Shown here: piece after piece, positions 16,099 through 24,162 of the stretch
Position numbering within the stretch: the stretch's first letter is position 1
Layout of the letters: each line of letters starts with the position of its first letter
NCBI RefSeq assembly: GCF_004006295.1
Contig: NZ_CP026095.1
Coordinates: forward strand, 1,164,001 to 1,228,000
From: Peribacillus asahii
Lineage (GTDB): Bacteria > Bacillota > Bacilli > Bacillales > DSM-1321
Reading direction: 5' to 3'
DNA length: 64,000 bases
Translations under genes and position numbers: made by a program
Notes under the pieces: generated by a model
What the model was told of the DNA's origin: nothing
The model's database searches: none
Seen by the model: only the letters and a program-made list of their open reading frames with translations

Positions 16099-16731
16099 AT
16101 GAACGTATTAGTTGTAAAAGCAAATAACCGTCCAGCTTCCGAAGCAGTATCAAGTAAAATGTATGAAACTTTTATGGAGAACGTAGAAGGTGTAAATGTA
16201 ACAACTTATGATGTATTTGCAGAAGATATGCCTTACTTTGGTCAAGATTTATTCAACGCTTTTGGTAAATTAGAATCAGGCGAAGAAATGACAGACGTAG
16301 AACAACGTATTTTAGCTGCTAAACAAAAAGCAATGGATGCTTTAACAGCAGCAGACGTAGTAGTATTCGCGTTCCCATTATGGAACTTAACAATCCCAGC
16401 TAAATTACAAACATTTATCGACTATGTGTACCAAGCAGGTTTCACATTCAAATATAACGAAAATGGTCAATTAGTAAGCTTAATGACTGATAAAAAAGCG
16501 ATTATTTTAAGTGCACGTGGCGGTGTTTACTCAACACCAGAAGCAGCGCCAATGGAAATGGCTGCTACTTATATTAAAAACGTTGTTGGCGGCGTATTCG
16601 GTATGGAAATCGTAAACGAAGTCATTATTGAAGGCCATAATGCAGCGTCAGATCAAGCTGAAACGATTATTGCTGAAGGTTTAGAAAAAGTTAAAGCTGT
16701 AGCAAAAGAATTATCAGCAGTAACAGCTTAA
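16099..16731 (+). CDS. azoR: FMN-dependent NADH azoreductase
   Basis: This 210-residue flavodoxin-like enzyme reduces quinones and azo compounds by two-electron transfer from NADH. It has the N-terminal FMN phosphate-binding strand (VLVVKANNRPASEAVS), PLWNLTIPAKLQTFIDYV and the SARGGVYS loop. Length fits AzoR (about 208-211). AAAGGAG precedes ATG 16099. Codon use is very biased to AT-ending optimal codons, suggesting high expression when induced. The MhqR-type box makes it the counterpart of B. subtilis azoR2 (YvaB), which detoxifies quinones. A remnant of a second azoreductase-like gene lies at 29810-29914. Confidence 0.92.
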   Translation: MNVLVVKANNRPASEAVSSKMYETFMENVEGVNVTTYDVFAEDMPYFGQDLFNAFGKLESGEEMTDVEQRILAAKQKAMDALTAADVVVFAFPLWNLTIPAKLQTFIDYVYQAGFTFKYNENGQLVSLMTDKKAIILSARGGVYSTPEAAPMEMAATYIKNVVGGVFGMEIVNEVIIEGHNAASDQAETIIAEGLEKVKAVAKELSAVTA

Positions 16732-16815
16732 ATCATAAGTTTTTCATCTAGATTTTAAAAACATGATGTGAAATAGATTGACACAATCCTTGTCTGTTTT
16801 ATATAACGAAGCGAG

Positions 16816-16895
16816 AGGCTGTCCTAAAAGTCATGAAAATGGCTTTCGGGGCAGCCTTCCCGTTTAGTTGAACAATCATTCTCCTCAGATTGTTC
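16816..16895 (+). terminator. Two hairpins after azoR
   Basis: AGGCTGTCC pairs with GGGCAGCCT (16816-16824, 16849-16857). Then GAACAATC pairs with GATTGTTC (16870-16877, 16888-16895), followed by CTTTT. The second looks like the intrinsic terminator. Confidence 0.6.
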
Positions 16896-16923
16896 CTTTT
16901 CTACCGTCCTCAAAAAGTGTGTT

Positions 16924-16990
16924 TAAGGACAAAGTTCCAGAACTCGAGTCAGGAAATGTCCTTCATCAGAGTCATGAAGCACAAAATTCC
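16924..16990. repeat. GAAGGACA/TGTCCTTC dispersed repeat, copy A
   Basis: The segment holds AAGGACAAAGTTC, then GAAATGTCCTTCAT, then GTCATGAAGCACAAAATTC. The same units recur at 46838-46932, and a half copy (AAATGTCCTTCATTG) lies near 6015. Each pair can fold as a GAAGGACA/TGTCCTTC hairpin. Confidence 0.6.
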
Positions 16991-17093
16991 AGCAAATCTT
17001 TCTTTTTAATCTGTTATAGAGACAGGTTTTCTCTCTATTGTTCTTTTGTGTTATCTTAAAAAATATTGAGAGTAAAAAGGATGTGTACAGATT

Positions 17094-17843
17094 ATGGATT
17101 TCTCTAATAAAACAGTCGTGATAACAGGAGCAGGAAATGGCATTGGACAAGGCGTTGCTCTATCTTATGCAGAAAAAGGGGCTAATGTCGTTTTAGCAGA
17201 TATAGATGAAACAGCAGGTATACAAACGGTTACTAGGATAAATGAACAGGGTGGAGAAGCACTTTTCGTACAAACAGATGTAAGAGTGGAAGCAGATATC
17301 ATTCGATTAATGGAGGCAGCTAATCAAACATATGGTCAAATCGATATTTTAATTAATAATGCAGGAAAAGCGTTATTCAGGTCTCCTTATGATCTATCGA
17401 TAGAAGAGTGGGACGATGTGATTAATACAAACTTAAGAAGTGTGTTCTTAGGCTCACGTGAAGCGGCAAAATATATGCGTCATAATAAGGATGGCGGATC
17501 GATTGTCAATATTGCCTCCACAAGGGCTGTTATGTCTGAGCCAAATTCGGAATCTTATGCGGCCACAAAAGGTGGAATCGTCGCCGTCACACATGCGCTA
17601 GCGGCCTCATTAGGTGAAGACAGGATTACAGTAAATGCTATTTCTCCAGGTTGGATTGAAACAGGAGATTATGCAAAATTAAGTCAAATCGACCATGAAC
17701 AGCATCTATCCAAGCGCGTAGGAAAACCAGATGATATTGCACGAGCTTGTCTATATTTAACAGCTAAAGAAAATGATTTTGTTACAGGCATTAACCTCGT
17801 CGTAGATGGTGGAATGACAAGGAAAATGATTTATGAGGAATAA
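17094..17843 (+). CDS. SDR-family NAD(P)-dependent oxidoreductase
   Basis: This 249-residue classical short-chain dehydrogenase has the cofactor motif TGAGNGIG (residues 11-18), the structural NNAG and the catalytic Ser in NIASTRA. Tyr-x-x-x-Lys lies in YAATKGG and the C-terminus has the FVTGINLVVDGGM block. The substrate is not predictable. It is followed 46 bases later by a GNAT acetyltransferase in the same direction, which may be co-transcribed. Upstream lies the dispersed repeat region. Confidence 0.85.
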   Translation: MDFSNKTVVITGAGNGIGQGVALSYAEKGANVVLADIDETAGIQTVTRINEQGGEALFVQTDVRVEADIIRLMEAANQTYGQIDILINNAGKALFRSPYDLSIEEWDDVINTNLRSVFLGSREAAKYMRHNKDGGSIVNIASTRAVMSEPNSESYAATKGGIVAVTHALAASLGEDRITVNAISPGWIETGDYAKLSQIDHEQHLSKRVGKPDDIARACLYLTAKENDFVTGINLVVDGGMTRKMIYEE

Positions 17844-17889
17844 GAAAGTAAAGTGCTTGAATCATACATCCAGAAAGGGCTGAAGGTAA

Positions 17890-18321
17890 GTGGAGTTAAA
17901 AAGAATAACAGTCGATAATGATTTGAAAAAAGCATTTCAGATTAGAAAAGAAGTATTTGTTGAAGAACAAGGTGTGCCAGTAGAGGCAGAATTTGATGAA
18001 TTTGACACACTAAATGGACAATGTGAACACACTTTAGTTTATTACGAGGAACAACCTGTCGGAACGGGAAGAGTAAGAGTTGTTGATGGCGTAGGGAAAT
18101 TGGAGAGAATTTGTATTTTAGCTCCGTACCGTAAATTTGGTCTTGGGAAAGTAATTATTAAAGCATTAGAAGAAATAGCAAAAGAAAAAGGAATATCTCG
18201 AGTGAAATTACATGGACAAACACAAGCAGAAGGTTTTTATGAAAAGCTTGGTTATCAGGCGTCATCCGATGTATTTATGGAAGAAGGTATTCCGCATGTT
18301 TTAATGGTAAAGGAATTATGA
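17890..18321 (+). CDS. GNAT-family N-acetyltransferase (YjcF-like)
   Basis: This 143-residue acetyltransferase resembles B. subtilis YjcF/ElaA-type GNATs. It has the IRKEVFVEEQGVPVEAEFDEFD entry block, the acetyl-CoA loop in RICILAPYRKFGLGKVIIKALE and the QTQAEGFYEKLGY block near the C-terminus. It starts at GTG 17890, with GAAGG a few bases upstream. The acceptor substrate is unknown. Confidence 0.82.
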   Translation: MELKRITVDNDLKKAFQIRKEVFVEEQGVPVEAEFDEFDTLNGQCEHTLVYYEEQPVGTGRVRVVDGVGKLERICILAPYRKFGLGKVIIKALEEIAKEKGISRVKLHGQTQAEGFYEKLGYQASSDVFMEEGIPHVLMVKEL

Positions 18322-18445
18322 TGTGAAGAAGAAGTTGAGCGCAACCTTTAATGTCGTAAGGGATTCGGGTACTCTGAAAAATAAGCTTACATAAGAGCTA
18401 TAGAGAATCATACGATTTGTTCTCTAGGAGCAGGAGGGGAATAAA

Positions 18446-19507
18446 ATGGAGATAGGTATAAGCACGTTTGTAGAGACAACACCAGATGTCAAAACGGGCG
18501 AAGTAATCAGTCATACACAGCGTATACGTGAAGTAGTTGAAGAAATTGTACTAGCCGATAAAGTAGGCTTGGATGTGTTTGGTGTAGGTGAACATCATCG
18601 CAAAGATTATGCGGCATCTTCTCCAGCCGTTGTGCTGGCTGCAGCTGCGTCGCAAACGAAGCGAATTCGATTAACAAGTGCGGTTACGGTGCTTTCTTCT
18701 GCAGACCCGGTGCGAGTGTTTCAGGATTTTGCAACAGTGGATGCGATTTCAAATGGTCGTGCAGAAATCATGGCAGGCCGGGGCTCTTTTATTGAATCAT
18801 TTCCACTGTTTGGCTATGACTTAAAAGATTATAATGAGCTGTTTGAAGAGAAGCTGGAGCTATTGTTAAAAATTCGAGAATCTGAAAAAGTGACTTGGAG
18901 AGGGGGGCATCGACCAGCGATTCAAAATCTTGGTGTGTATCCGCGTCCAGTCCAGAATCCATTGCCGGTCTGGATTGGCAGCGGCGGGAATTCTGAGTCG
19001 GTTGTTCGTGCAGGTTTACTAGGATTGCCGCTCGTTCTAGCGATTATTGGCGGCCGTCCGATTCAATTTGAACCGCTTGTCCGACTTTATAAAAAGGCCG
19101 CAGCACGCGCTGGTCATGATGTATCAAAGCTTTCCGTCGCCTCGCATTCACATGGTTTTGTTGCGGAGAACACGGAAGTGGCAGCGGACAAATTTTTCCC
19201 TTCGACCCAGCAAGCGATGAACGTATTAGGACGAGAGCGTGGATGGGGACCGTATACCCGGGCTACTTTCGATGCTGCTCGCAGCTTGGAAGGTGCCCTG
19301 TATGTCGGGGATCCACAGACTGTTGCTGATAAAATTATTTATTTGCGAAAGAATGTAGGTATCACCCGTTTTATGCTGCATGTACCAGTTGGCACAATGC
19401 CTCATGAAGATGTCATGAGGGCGATTGAGCTGTTAGGTAAAGAAGTGGCACCTAAAGTTCGCGAAGAGGTATCAAGATGGGAAAGGGAGAGCGAAGGGAA
19501 GGAATAA
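18446..19507 (+). CDS. LLM-class flavin-dependent monooxygenase
   Basis: This 353-residue protein has the bacterial luciferase-like TIM barrel. Typical blocks are VFGVGEHHRKDY, RLTSAVTVLSSADPVRVFQDFATVD and GRAEIMAGRGSF. Toward the end come VGDPQTVADKI and an HVPVGTMPHEDVM segment. AGGAGGGG precedes ATG 18446. It lies just upstream of the sulfonate-type operon, which carries two more flavin monooxygenases, but has its own hairpin behind it. An alkane- or sulfonate-type substrate is possible; this is inference only. Confidence 0.82.
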   Translation: MEIGISTFVETTPDVKTGEVISHTQRIREVVEEIVLADKVGLDVFGVGEHHRKDYAASSPAVVLAAAASQTKRIRLTSAVTVLSSADPVRVFQDFATVDAISNGRAEIMAGRGSFIESFPLFGYDLKDYNELFEEKLELLLKIRESEKVTWRGGHRPAIQNLGVYPRPVQNPLPVWIGSGGNSESVVRAGLLGLPLVLAIIGGRPIQFEPLVRLYKKAAARAGHDVSKLSVASHSHGFVAENTEVAADKFFPSTQQAMNVLGRERGWGPYTRATFDAARSLEGALYVGDPQTVADKIIYLRKNVGITRFMLHVPVGTMPHEDVMRAIELLGKEVAPKVREEVSRWERESEGKE

Positions 19508-19528
19508 GTTCTCAGTTTGTTTAATTTA

Positions 19529-19563
19529 AAATGGCCTCAGTCTATATAGGCTTGGGTCATTTT
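19529..19563 (+). terminator. Weak hairpin after the LLM monooxygenase
   Basis: AATGGCCTCAG pairs imperfectly (with G-T pairs) with CTTGGGTCATT, followed by TTATTG. It is a moderate terminator candidate. Confidence 0.4.
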
Positions 19564-19643
19564 ATTGCATAAAAACAGGAAGTAGGTCGAAAATCTCGTT
19601 TTCCATTTTTAAGTGAATATGGCGAAATTTTTTAAAAATATCA

Positions 19644-19671
19644 TTGACATTCTATTTTTATGTGATAAATT
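19644..19671 (+). promoter_or_regulatory. Promoter of the sulfonate-operon leader
   Basis: TTGACA 19644-19649 and TAAATT 19666-19671 are 16 apart. The transcript would run about 115 bases to a terminator at 19795 and then on to the ABC operon. Confidence 0.45.
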
Positions 19672-19677
19672 AAGTTT

Positions 19678-19840
19678 ATAAGTTTAGTTGGTATTAAACC
19701 TACAAAAAACTCCTACTTTTAAGTGTATCGTTAAAATAGGATCGATTGAGTAGGACAAAGTTAAATACATAGCAGATGCTGACTGGTTAACCGGAGGCTC
19801 AGATGATAAACGATAGTCGTTGTCACCTGAGCCTTTTTTG
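19678..19840 (+). ncRNA. Terminated leader upstream of the sulfonate-type operon
   Basis: The segment ends in AGGCTCAG (19795-19802) paired with CTGAGCCT (19827-19834), an inner AACGA/TCGTT stem and a T-run at 19834-19839. Upstream, TGGTTAACCGG and paired GTAGGA/TCCTAC elements could form an alternative fold. A terminator ahead of the first gene implies attenuation in response to sulfur or amino acids. No SAM or T-box core was recognised. Confidence 0.4.
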
Positions 19841-19958
19841 CTTAAACGAGTCGGCTTCCACTAGTAATCTAAGCTAAGGTAACTAATTAGAAGGATTGCT
19901 ATAACTATAAACCTACTATTCTTATGTGTTTAATTATAAAAAGGGTGGGGTGAGCTCA

Positions 19959-20768
19959 TTGACAGGTACTGAGAAAATTAGATTTGAACGTGTCACAAAA
20001 ACTTTTACGGTTCGTGATACGAAACAAAAGGGTGTAATGCAAGAATTTACAGCAGTAAAGGATTTAAGTTTTACGGTAAAAGAAGGCGAGTTTTTAACAT
20101 TAGTAGGTCCAAGTGGCTGCGGCAAATCAACTTTGCTTGATTTACTAGGCGGCTTATCAATGCCAACACGCGGACGCATTTTAATTGATGGTGAAAAAAT
20201 TACAGGCCCAGGGCTGGATCGCGGTATTGTCTTTCAGCAATATGCCCTATTTCCATGGAAGACAGCACGCGGCAATATTGAATTTGGCTTAGAGGCAAAG
20301 GGTGTTCCAAAGTACGAACGAAGAGAACGAGCCGAGCATTTTCTTGCTTTAGTTGGACTTAGTCATTTTGCGGATCGTTATCCACATGAACTATCCGGGG
20401 GAATGAAGCAGCGTGTAGCGATTGCTAGAAGTCTAGCTTTTAATCCAGATGTCTTACTGATGGATGAACCCTTTGCAGCACTTGATGCCCAAACACGTGA
20501 ATCCCTGCAAAGTGAACTTTTGCGTATTTGGGAGAAAACGAAGAAAACGATTATTTTTATTACACATGGTATCGATGAGGCAGTCTATTTAGGCGAACGT
20601 GTCGTCGTGTTGACACCAGGGCCTGGTACGGTGAAAACGATTGTGGATATTCCGCTTAAGTCACGTTTAGAGGATGCGGATATTCGTTCCCATCCTGATT
20701 TTGTGAAAGCGCGTCATGAAGTTTGGAGTTTACTGCATGAACATGAATACCAAGGTGCTCATATTTAA
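19959..20768 (+). CDS. ssuB: Sulfonate/taurine-type ABC transporter ATPase
   Basis: This ATPase of about 269 residues powers import of an organosulfur compound. Walker A GPSGCGKST, Q-loop QQYALFPW, signature LSGGMKQR, Walker B LLMDEPF and the THGIDEA H-loop are all intact. An extra loop (RDTKQKGVMQEF) sits before the first core strand. TTG 19959 after GGTGGGGTGAG is preferred. GTG 19950 and GTG 19926 are alternatives in the same frame. It is the first gene of an operon: ATPase, permease, monooxygenase, binding protein, monooxygenase, FMN reductase. That set matches the Ssu/Tau logic of uptake followed by flavin-dependent desulfonation. Confidence 0.85.
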   Translation: MTGTEKIRFERVTKTFTVRDTKQKGVMQEFTAVKDLSFTVKEGEFLTLVGPSGCGKSTLLDLLGGLSMPTRGRILIDGEKITGPGLDRGIVFQQYALFPWKTARGNIEFGLEAKGVPKYERRERAEHFLALVGLSHFADRYPHELSGGMKQRVAIARSLAFNPDVLLMDEPFAALDAQTRESLQSELLRIWEKTKKTIIFITHGIDEAVYLGERVVVLTPGPGTVKTIVDIPLKSRLEDADIRSHPDFVKARHEVWSLLHEHEYQGAHI

Positions 20769-20792
20769 CTAGAATAGAGAGGAGTCATACTT

Positions 20793-21617
20793 ATGGAGAC
20801 AATAAAATCTATACAGTCAGCTGTAGAGCCGAGAAAACCAAAACTGTTTGTGTTTTCCAGCCTACAAAAGGTTTTCAAACAGTCTATTGTATTAGTGGCA
20901 TTATTTTTACTATGGGAAATCTCACCACGAATTGGCTTAGTAGATCCGGCATTCTTTCCGACATTTTCTAGTGTAGTGATCTCTTGGTGGAATATGGTTA
21001 TATCAGGTGAGCTTTTTGCTCATTTTATGGCGAGTATCACCCGTTCAGTGAGTGGGTTTGGGTTAGCATTGCTGATTGCCATTCCATTAGGGTTGATGAT
21101 TGGTTGGTATCCATTAGCAAGAGAATTATTAAATCCAGTGTTAGAATTGTTCAGAAATACAGCGGCATTAGCTTTGCTTCCGGTATTTATGTTGCTGCTA
21201 GGAATCGGTGAAACGTCCAAAATTGCTATTGTATTATTCGCCTGCACATGGCCGATTCTCTTAAACACCATTGCTGCTGTAGGAAACGTAGATCCATTAT
21301 TAATTAAATCAGCGCGTTCGATGAATCTCTCTTCTTATCAACTATTTCTTAAAGTGATTTTACCAGCATCCGTTCCAACTATTTTTACAGGGATTCGTAT
21401 GGCAGGAACAGGAGCGATTTTAGTGTTAATCGCAGCAGAAATGGTCGGAGCAAAAGAAGGGTTAGGTTATTTAATTACGTATTCACAATACAACTTCCAA
21501 ATTCCTGAAATGTACGCAGGTATTTTAACGATTGCTTTGTTAGGCTTACTCATCAATCAAGGCTTAAGCATGCTTGAGCGTAAATTTTCAAAATGGAAGC
21601 AGCCAGTAAATCTATGA
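20793..21617 (+). CDS. ssuC: Sulfonate-type ABC transporter permease
   Basis: This 274-residue membrane protein has about six helices. The inner-membrane-component signature that contacts the ATPase is seen in SARSMNLSSYQLFLKVILPASVPTIFTGIR. WNMVISGELFAHFMASITRSVSGF is typical of SsuC/TauC. GAGAGGAG precedes ATG 20793, 24 bases after the ATPase. It forms the translocation channel with the ssuB-like ATPase and takes substrate from the lipoprotein at 23095. Confidence 0.88.
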   Translation: METIKSIQSAVEPRKPKLFVFSSLQKVFKQSIVLVALFLLWEISPRIGLVDPAFFPTFSSVVISWWNMVISGELFAHFMASITRSVSGFGLALLIAIPLGLMIGWYPLARELLNPVLELFRNTAALALLPVFMLLLGIGETSKIAIVLFACTWPILLNTIAAVGNVDPLLIKSARSMNLSSYQLFLKVILPASVPTIFTGIRMAGTGAILVLIAAEMVGAKEGLGYLITYSQYNFQIPEMYAGILTIALLGLLINQGLSMLERKFSKWKQPVNL

Positions 21618-21688
21618 TTTGTAAGTGATTCTATTATTTTTTTACATTAATTCTAACTAAAACAATAAGATAAATAGGAGTTGGTAAT

Positions 21689-23035
21689 ATGACAAAAAAA
21701 CGAATGAAATTAGGTGCATTTTTCCACTTGCCTGGGCATCATGTAGCGAGCTGGCGTTATCCTTCAACAGCGGCAAATCGTATATTCGATCTAGATTATT
21801 TAACGGAATTAGCGCAAACAGCCGAGCGTGGAAAATTCGATATGATTTTCTTTGCGGATACATTTGGTCAAACACCTTCAGAAAGGCTAGCCACTGAGGT
21901 CTTAAAACTGGATCCACTTATTATTCTTTCAGCACTTGCAGCAGTGACAAAAAATATTGGTTTAACGGCAACGTTAACAACAACTTATAATGAACCGTTT
22001 CAAGTAGCACGTAAATTTAGTGCCATTGATCATCTGTCAAAAGGGCGGGCAGCTTGGAATGTAGTGACATCTTCCAATGAAAGAGAGTCATTATTATTCG
22101 GTAAAGCAAAGCATCTAGAGCATGCACAGCGTTATGAAAGAGCTGAGGAATTTGTAGATGTTGTCAAGAAGTTATGGTTTTCCGTTGAAGAAGAGGCACT
22201 TGTCATCGATAAGGAGAAAGGGAAGTTCTTAGACTTAGAGAAGGTTCATCCAGTCAATTATGAGGGCGAATGGTTCAAAGTGCAAGGAACGTTGGATTCG
22301 CCAGCGACACCGCAAGGCCATCCAGTAATTGTGCAGGCAGGCTCTTCAGAAGCAGGGAAGGAACTTGCGGCAAAAACGGCTGAGGTTATTTTCACAGCCT
22401 GGCAGACACTTGAAGAGGCACAAGCTTTCTATCGTGATGTGAAGGGACGCCTTGCAAAATATGGTCGCAAACCTGAAGATTTAAAAATTATGCCGGGTGT
22501 TTTCATTACAGTAGCGAAAACAGAGGAAGAAGCGATTGCTAAACGAAAAGAATTAAATAGCTACATTTCACCTGAGATAGGTCTTGAATACTTATCAAAT
22601 TTCTTTGGTGTAGATTTAACAGGATACGATGCAGAGGCACCACTTCCTGAAAGTGTAGAGTTTAACGATAAGACGAATCCACAAATCCGTTATACGATTA
22701 TTCGCACTCTTGCGGAACGTAAAAATTTAAAAACATTACGCGAAGTATACGAGCATATTGCGGGGGGACGCGGTCATCGAGAAATTGTTGGTACACCGGC
22801 ACAAATTGCTGATCAATTAGAGGAATGGTTCTTAAATGAAGGTGCGGATGGCTTTAATGTGATGTCACCAACTTTCCCGGATGGTCTTCATGATATTGTG
22901 GAACTGGTCATTCCAGAATTACAGAGACGCGGTTTATTCCGTACAGAATATGAAAGCAATACACTGCGTGGGAATTTAGGACTTTCAGTACCTGTAAGTC
23001 CGTCTAAAAAGCAGATACAAAGAGCTGGAAAATAG
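21689..23035 (+). CDS. FMN-dependent monooxygenase, NtaA/SnaA/DszA family (copy 1)
   Basis: This 448-residue flavin monooxygenase is of the DszA/NtaA branch of LLM enzymes. It starts MTKKRMKLGAFFHLPGHH and has SALAAVTKNIGLTATLTTTYNEP, the GRAAWNVVTS block and VIVQAGSS. The C-terminus has GTPAQIADQLEEWF and GADGFNVM. Reduced FMN would come from the reductase at 25521. A strikingly similar second copy lies at 24163, differing mainly at about residues 60-70 and 285-320. Neighbouring sulfonate-type transport genes suggest cleavage of a C-S bond, but the substrate is unproven. Confidence 0.88.
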   Translation: MTKKRMKLGAFFHLPGHHVASWRYPSTAANRIFDLDYLTELAQTAERGKFDMIFFADTFGQTPSERLATEVLKLDPLIILSALAAVTKNIGLTATLTTTYNEPFQVARKFSAIDHLSKGRAAWNVVTSSNERESLLFGKAKHLEHAQRYERAEEFVDVVKKLWFSVEEEALVIDKEKGKFLDLEKVHPVNYEGEWFKVQGTLDSPATPQGHPVIVQAGSSEAGKELAAKTAEVIFTAWQTLEEAQAFYRDVKGRLAKYGRKPEDLKIMPGVFITVAKTEEEAIAKRKELNSYISPEIGLEYLSNFFGVDLTGYDAEAPLPESVEFNDKTNPQIRYTIIRTLAERKNLKTLREVYEHIAGGRGHREIVGTPAQIADQLEEWFLNEGADGFNVMSPTFPDGLHDIVELVIPELQRRGLFRTEYESNTLRGNLGLSVPVSPSKKQIQRAGK

Positions 23036-23094
23036 AGCAGAATTTAGCGCTGAAAAAATAGGCGACTTATTGAATTGAAGTGGGGAGAGCAATT

Positions 23095-24111
23095 ATGAAA
23101 AAATTAGCTTCATTTATTTTAGCAACCGGTGTAATCGGCAGTATTTTAACAGGCTGTTCAGATAATAAGACAGCTGCTGATTCTAAAGAAGATACAGTAC
23201 TGCAATATCAAGGGTCGCCAGGTATCGTGGGCTTTCCTGAACTAGCAGAGGATTTAGGCTATTTAGGAGATTTAAAGTTGGATTATATAGGTGATAGCAC
23301 TGGTGGACCGGAAAGCATTCAATTAACGTCGACAAAACAAATAGATTTTGGGGCCGCATTTAATGGAGCTATTATTAAATCTTATTCAAAAAATGTAAAA
23401 TTAAAGTCCGTCGTTGGTTCTTATGGCAGTGATGAAAATACGTATATGGGTGCTTATGTACTTGAGGGGAGTCCGATTAAATCGGGGAAAGATTTAATTG
23501 GTAAAAAAGTGGGCGTGAATATTTTAGGGGCTCATGCGGAGTTTGTTATCAAAGATTATTTACGTCAAAGCGGCTTAACTGAAAAAGAAATTGAACAAGT
23601 GACACTAGTAACCATTCCGATGTCGAATGCAGAACAAGCGCTGCGAAATAAACAACTAGATGCGGCTGTATTTGGTGGTACTGCAAGTATTGCAAGAGAT
23701 CGAGCTCTAGAAGCGGGAGGAATTGTAGAATTATTTAAAGACATTGATGTGTTTGGCTCGGAGTTTACGGCAGGTGATTATTTCTTTACAGAGCAGTATA
23801 TCAAGGATAACCCAAATACTGTACAGCAATTTACGGAAGGGGTTGCCAAGGCTATTGAATGGGCACAAACAACACCTAGGGAAGAAGTCATTGCACGCTT
23901 TGAGAAAATTATCAATGAGCGCGGGCGAAAAGAAACGACTGATAACCTTAAATATTGGAAGAGTACAGGAATTGCGGAAACAGGCGGTGTCATTACACCA
24001 TCCGAGTATGATGTTTGGATTGATTGGCTTGTCAGAAATGGTGAACTAAAAGAAGGTCAAGTGAAGGCGGAAGATTTATATACAAACGAATATAACCCGT
24101 TTGCTAAATAA
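23095..24111 (+). CDS. ssuA: Sulfonate/taurine-type binding lipoprotein
   Basis: This 338-residue periplasmic-type binding protein (NMT1/SsuA-like) is anchored by a lipobox: the signal peptide ends LTG-Cys21. GSPGIVGFPELAEDLGYL and STKQIDFGAAFNGAII are typical of the family. ATG 23095 lies behind GGGGAGAG; an upstream in-frame GTG at 23080 would spoil the signal peptide. It captures substrate for the ssuC/ssuB-like permease and ATPase. Its position between the two monooxygenase copies suggests that a block was duplicated around it. Confidence 0.88.
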   Translation: MKKLASFILATGVIGSILTGCSDNKTAADSKEDTVLQYQGSPGIVGFPELAEDLGYLGDLKLDYIGDSTGGPESIQLTSTKQIDFGAAFNGAIIKSYSKNVKLKSVVGSYGSDENTYMGAYVLEGSPIKSGKDLIGKKVGVNILGAHAEFVIKDYLRQSGLTEKEIEQVTLVTIPMSNAEQALRNKQLDAAVFGGTASIARDRALEAGGIVELFKDIDVFGSEFTAGDYFFTEQYIKDNPNTVQQFTEGVAKAIEWAQTTPREEVIARFEKIINERGRKETTDNLKYWKSTGIAETGGVITPSEYDVWIDWLVRNGELKEGQVKAEDLYTNEYNPFAK

Positions 24112-24162
24112 TTTTTTTGTAAAATTCCGATTAAATGAATATGACAAATAGGAGTTGTTGTT

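Noticed and set aside
16868..17059. Plus-strand frame of 63 codons between azoR and the SDR gene
   Set aside because: It spans the terminator and dispersed repeat, so it is not a gene.
19678..19840. SAM (S-box) riboswitch before the sulfur operon
   Set aside because: The conserved SAM-I core segments are not present.
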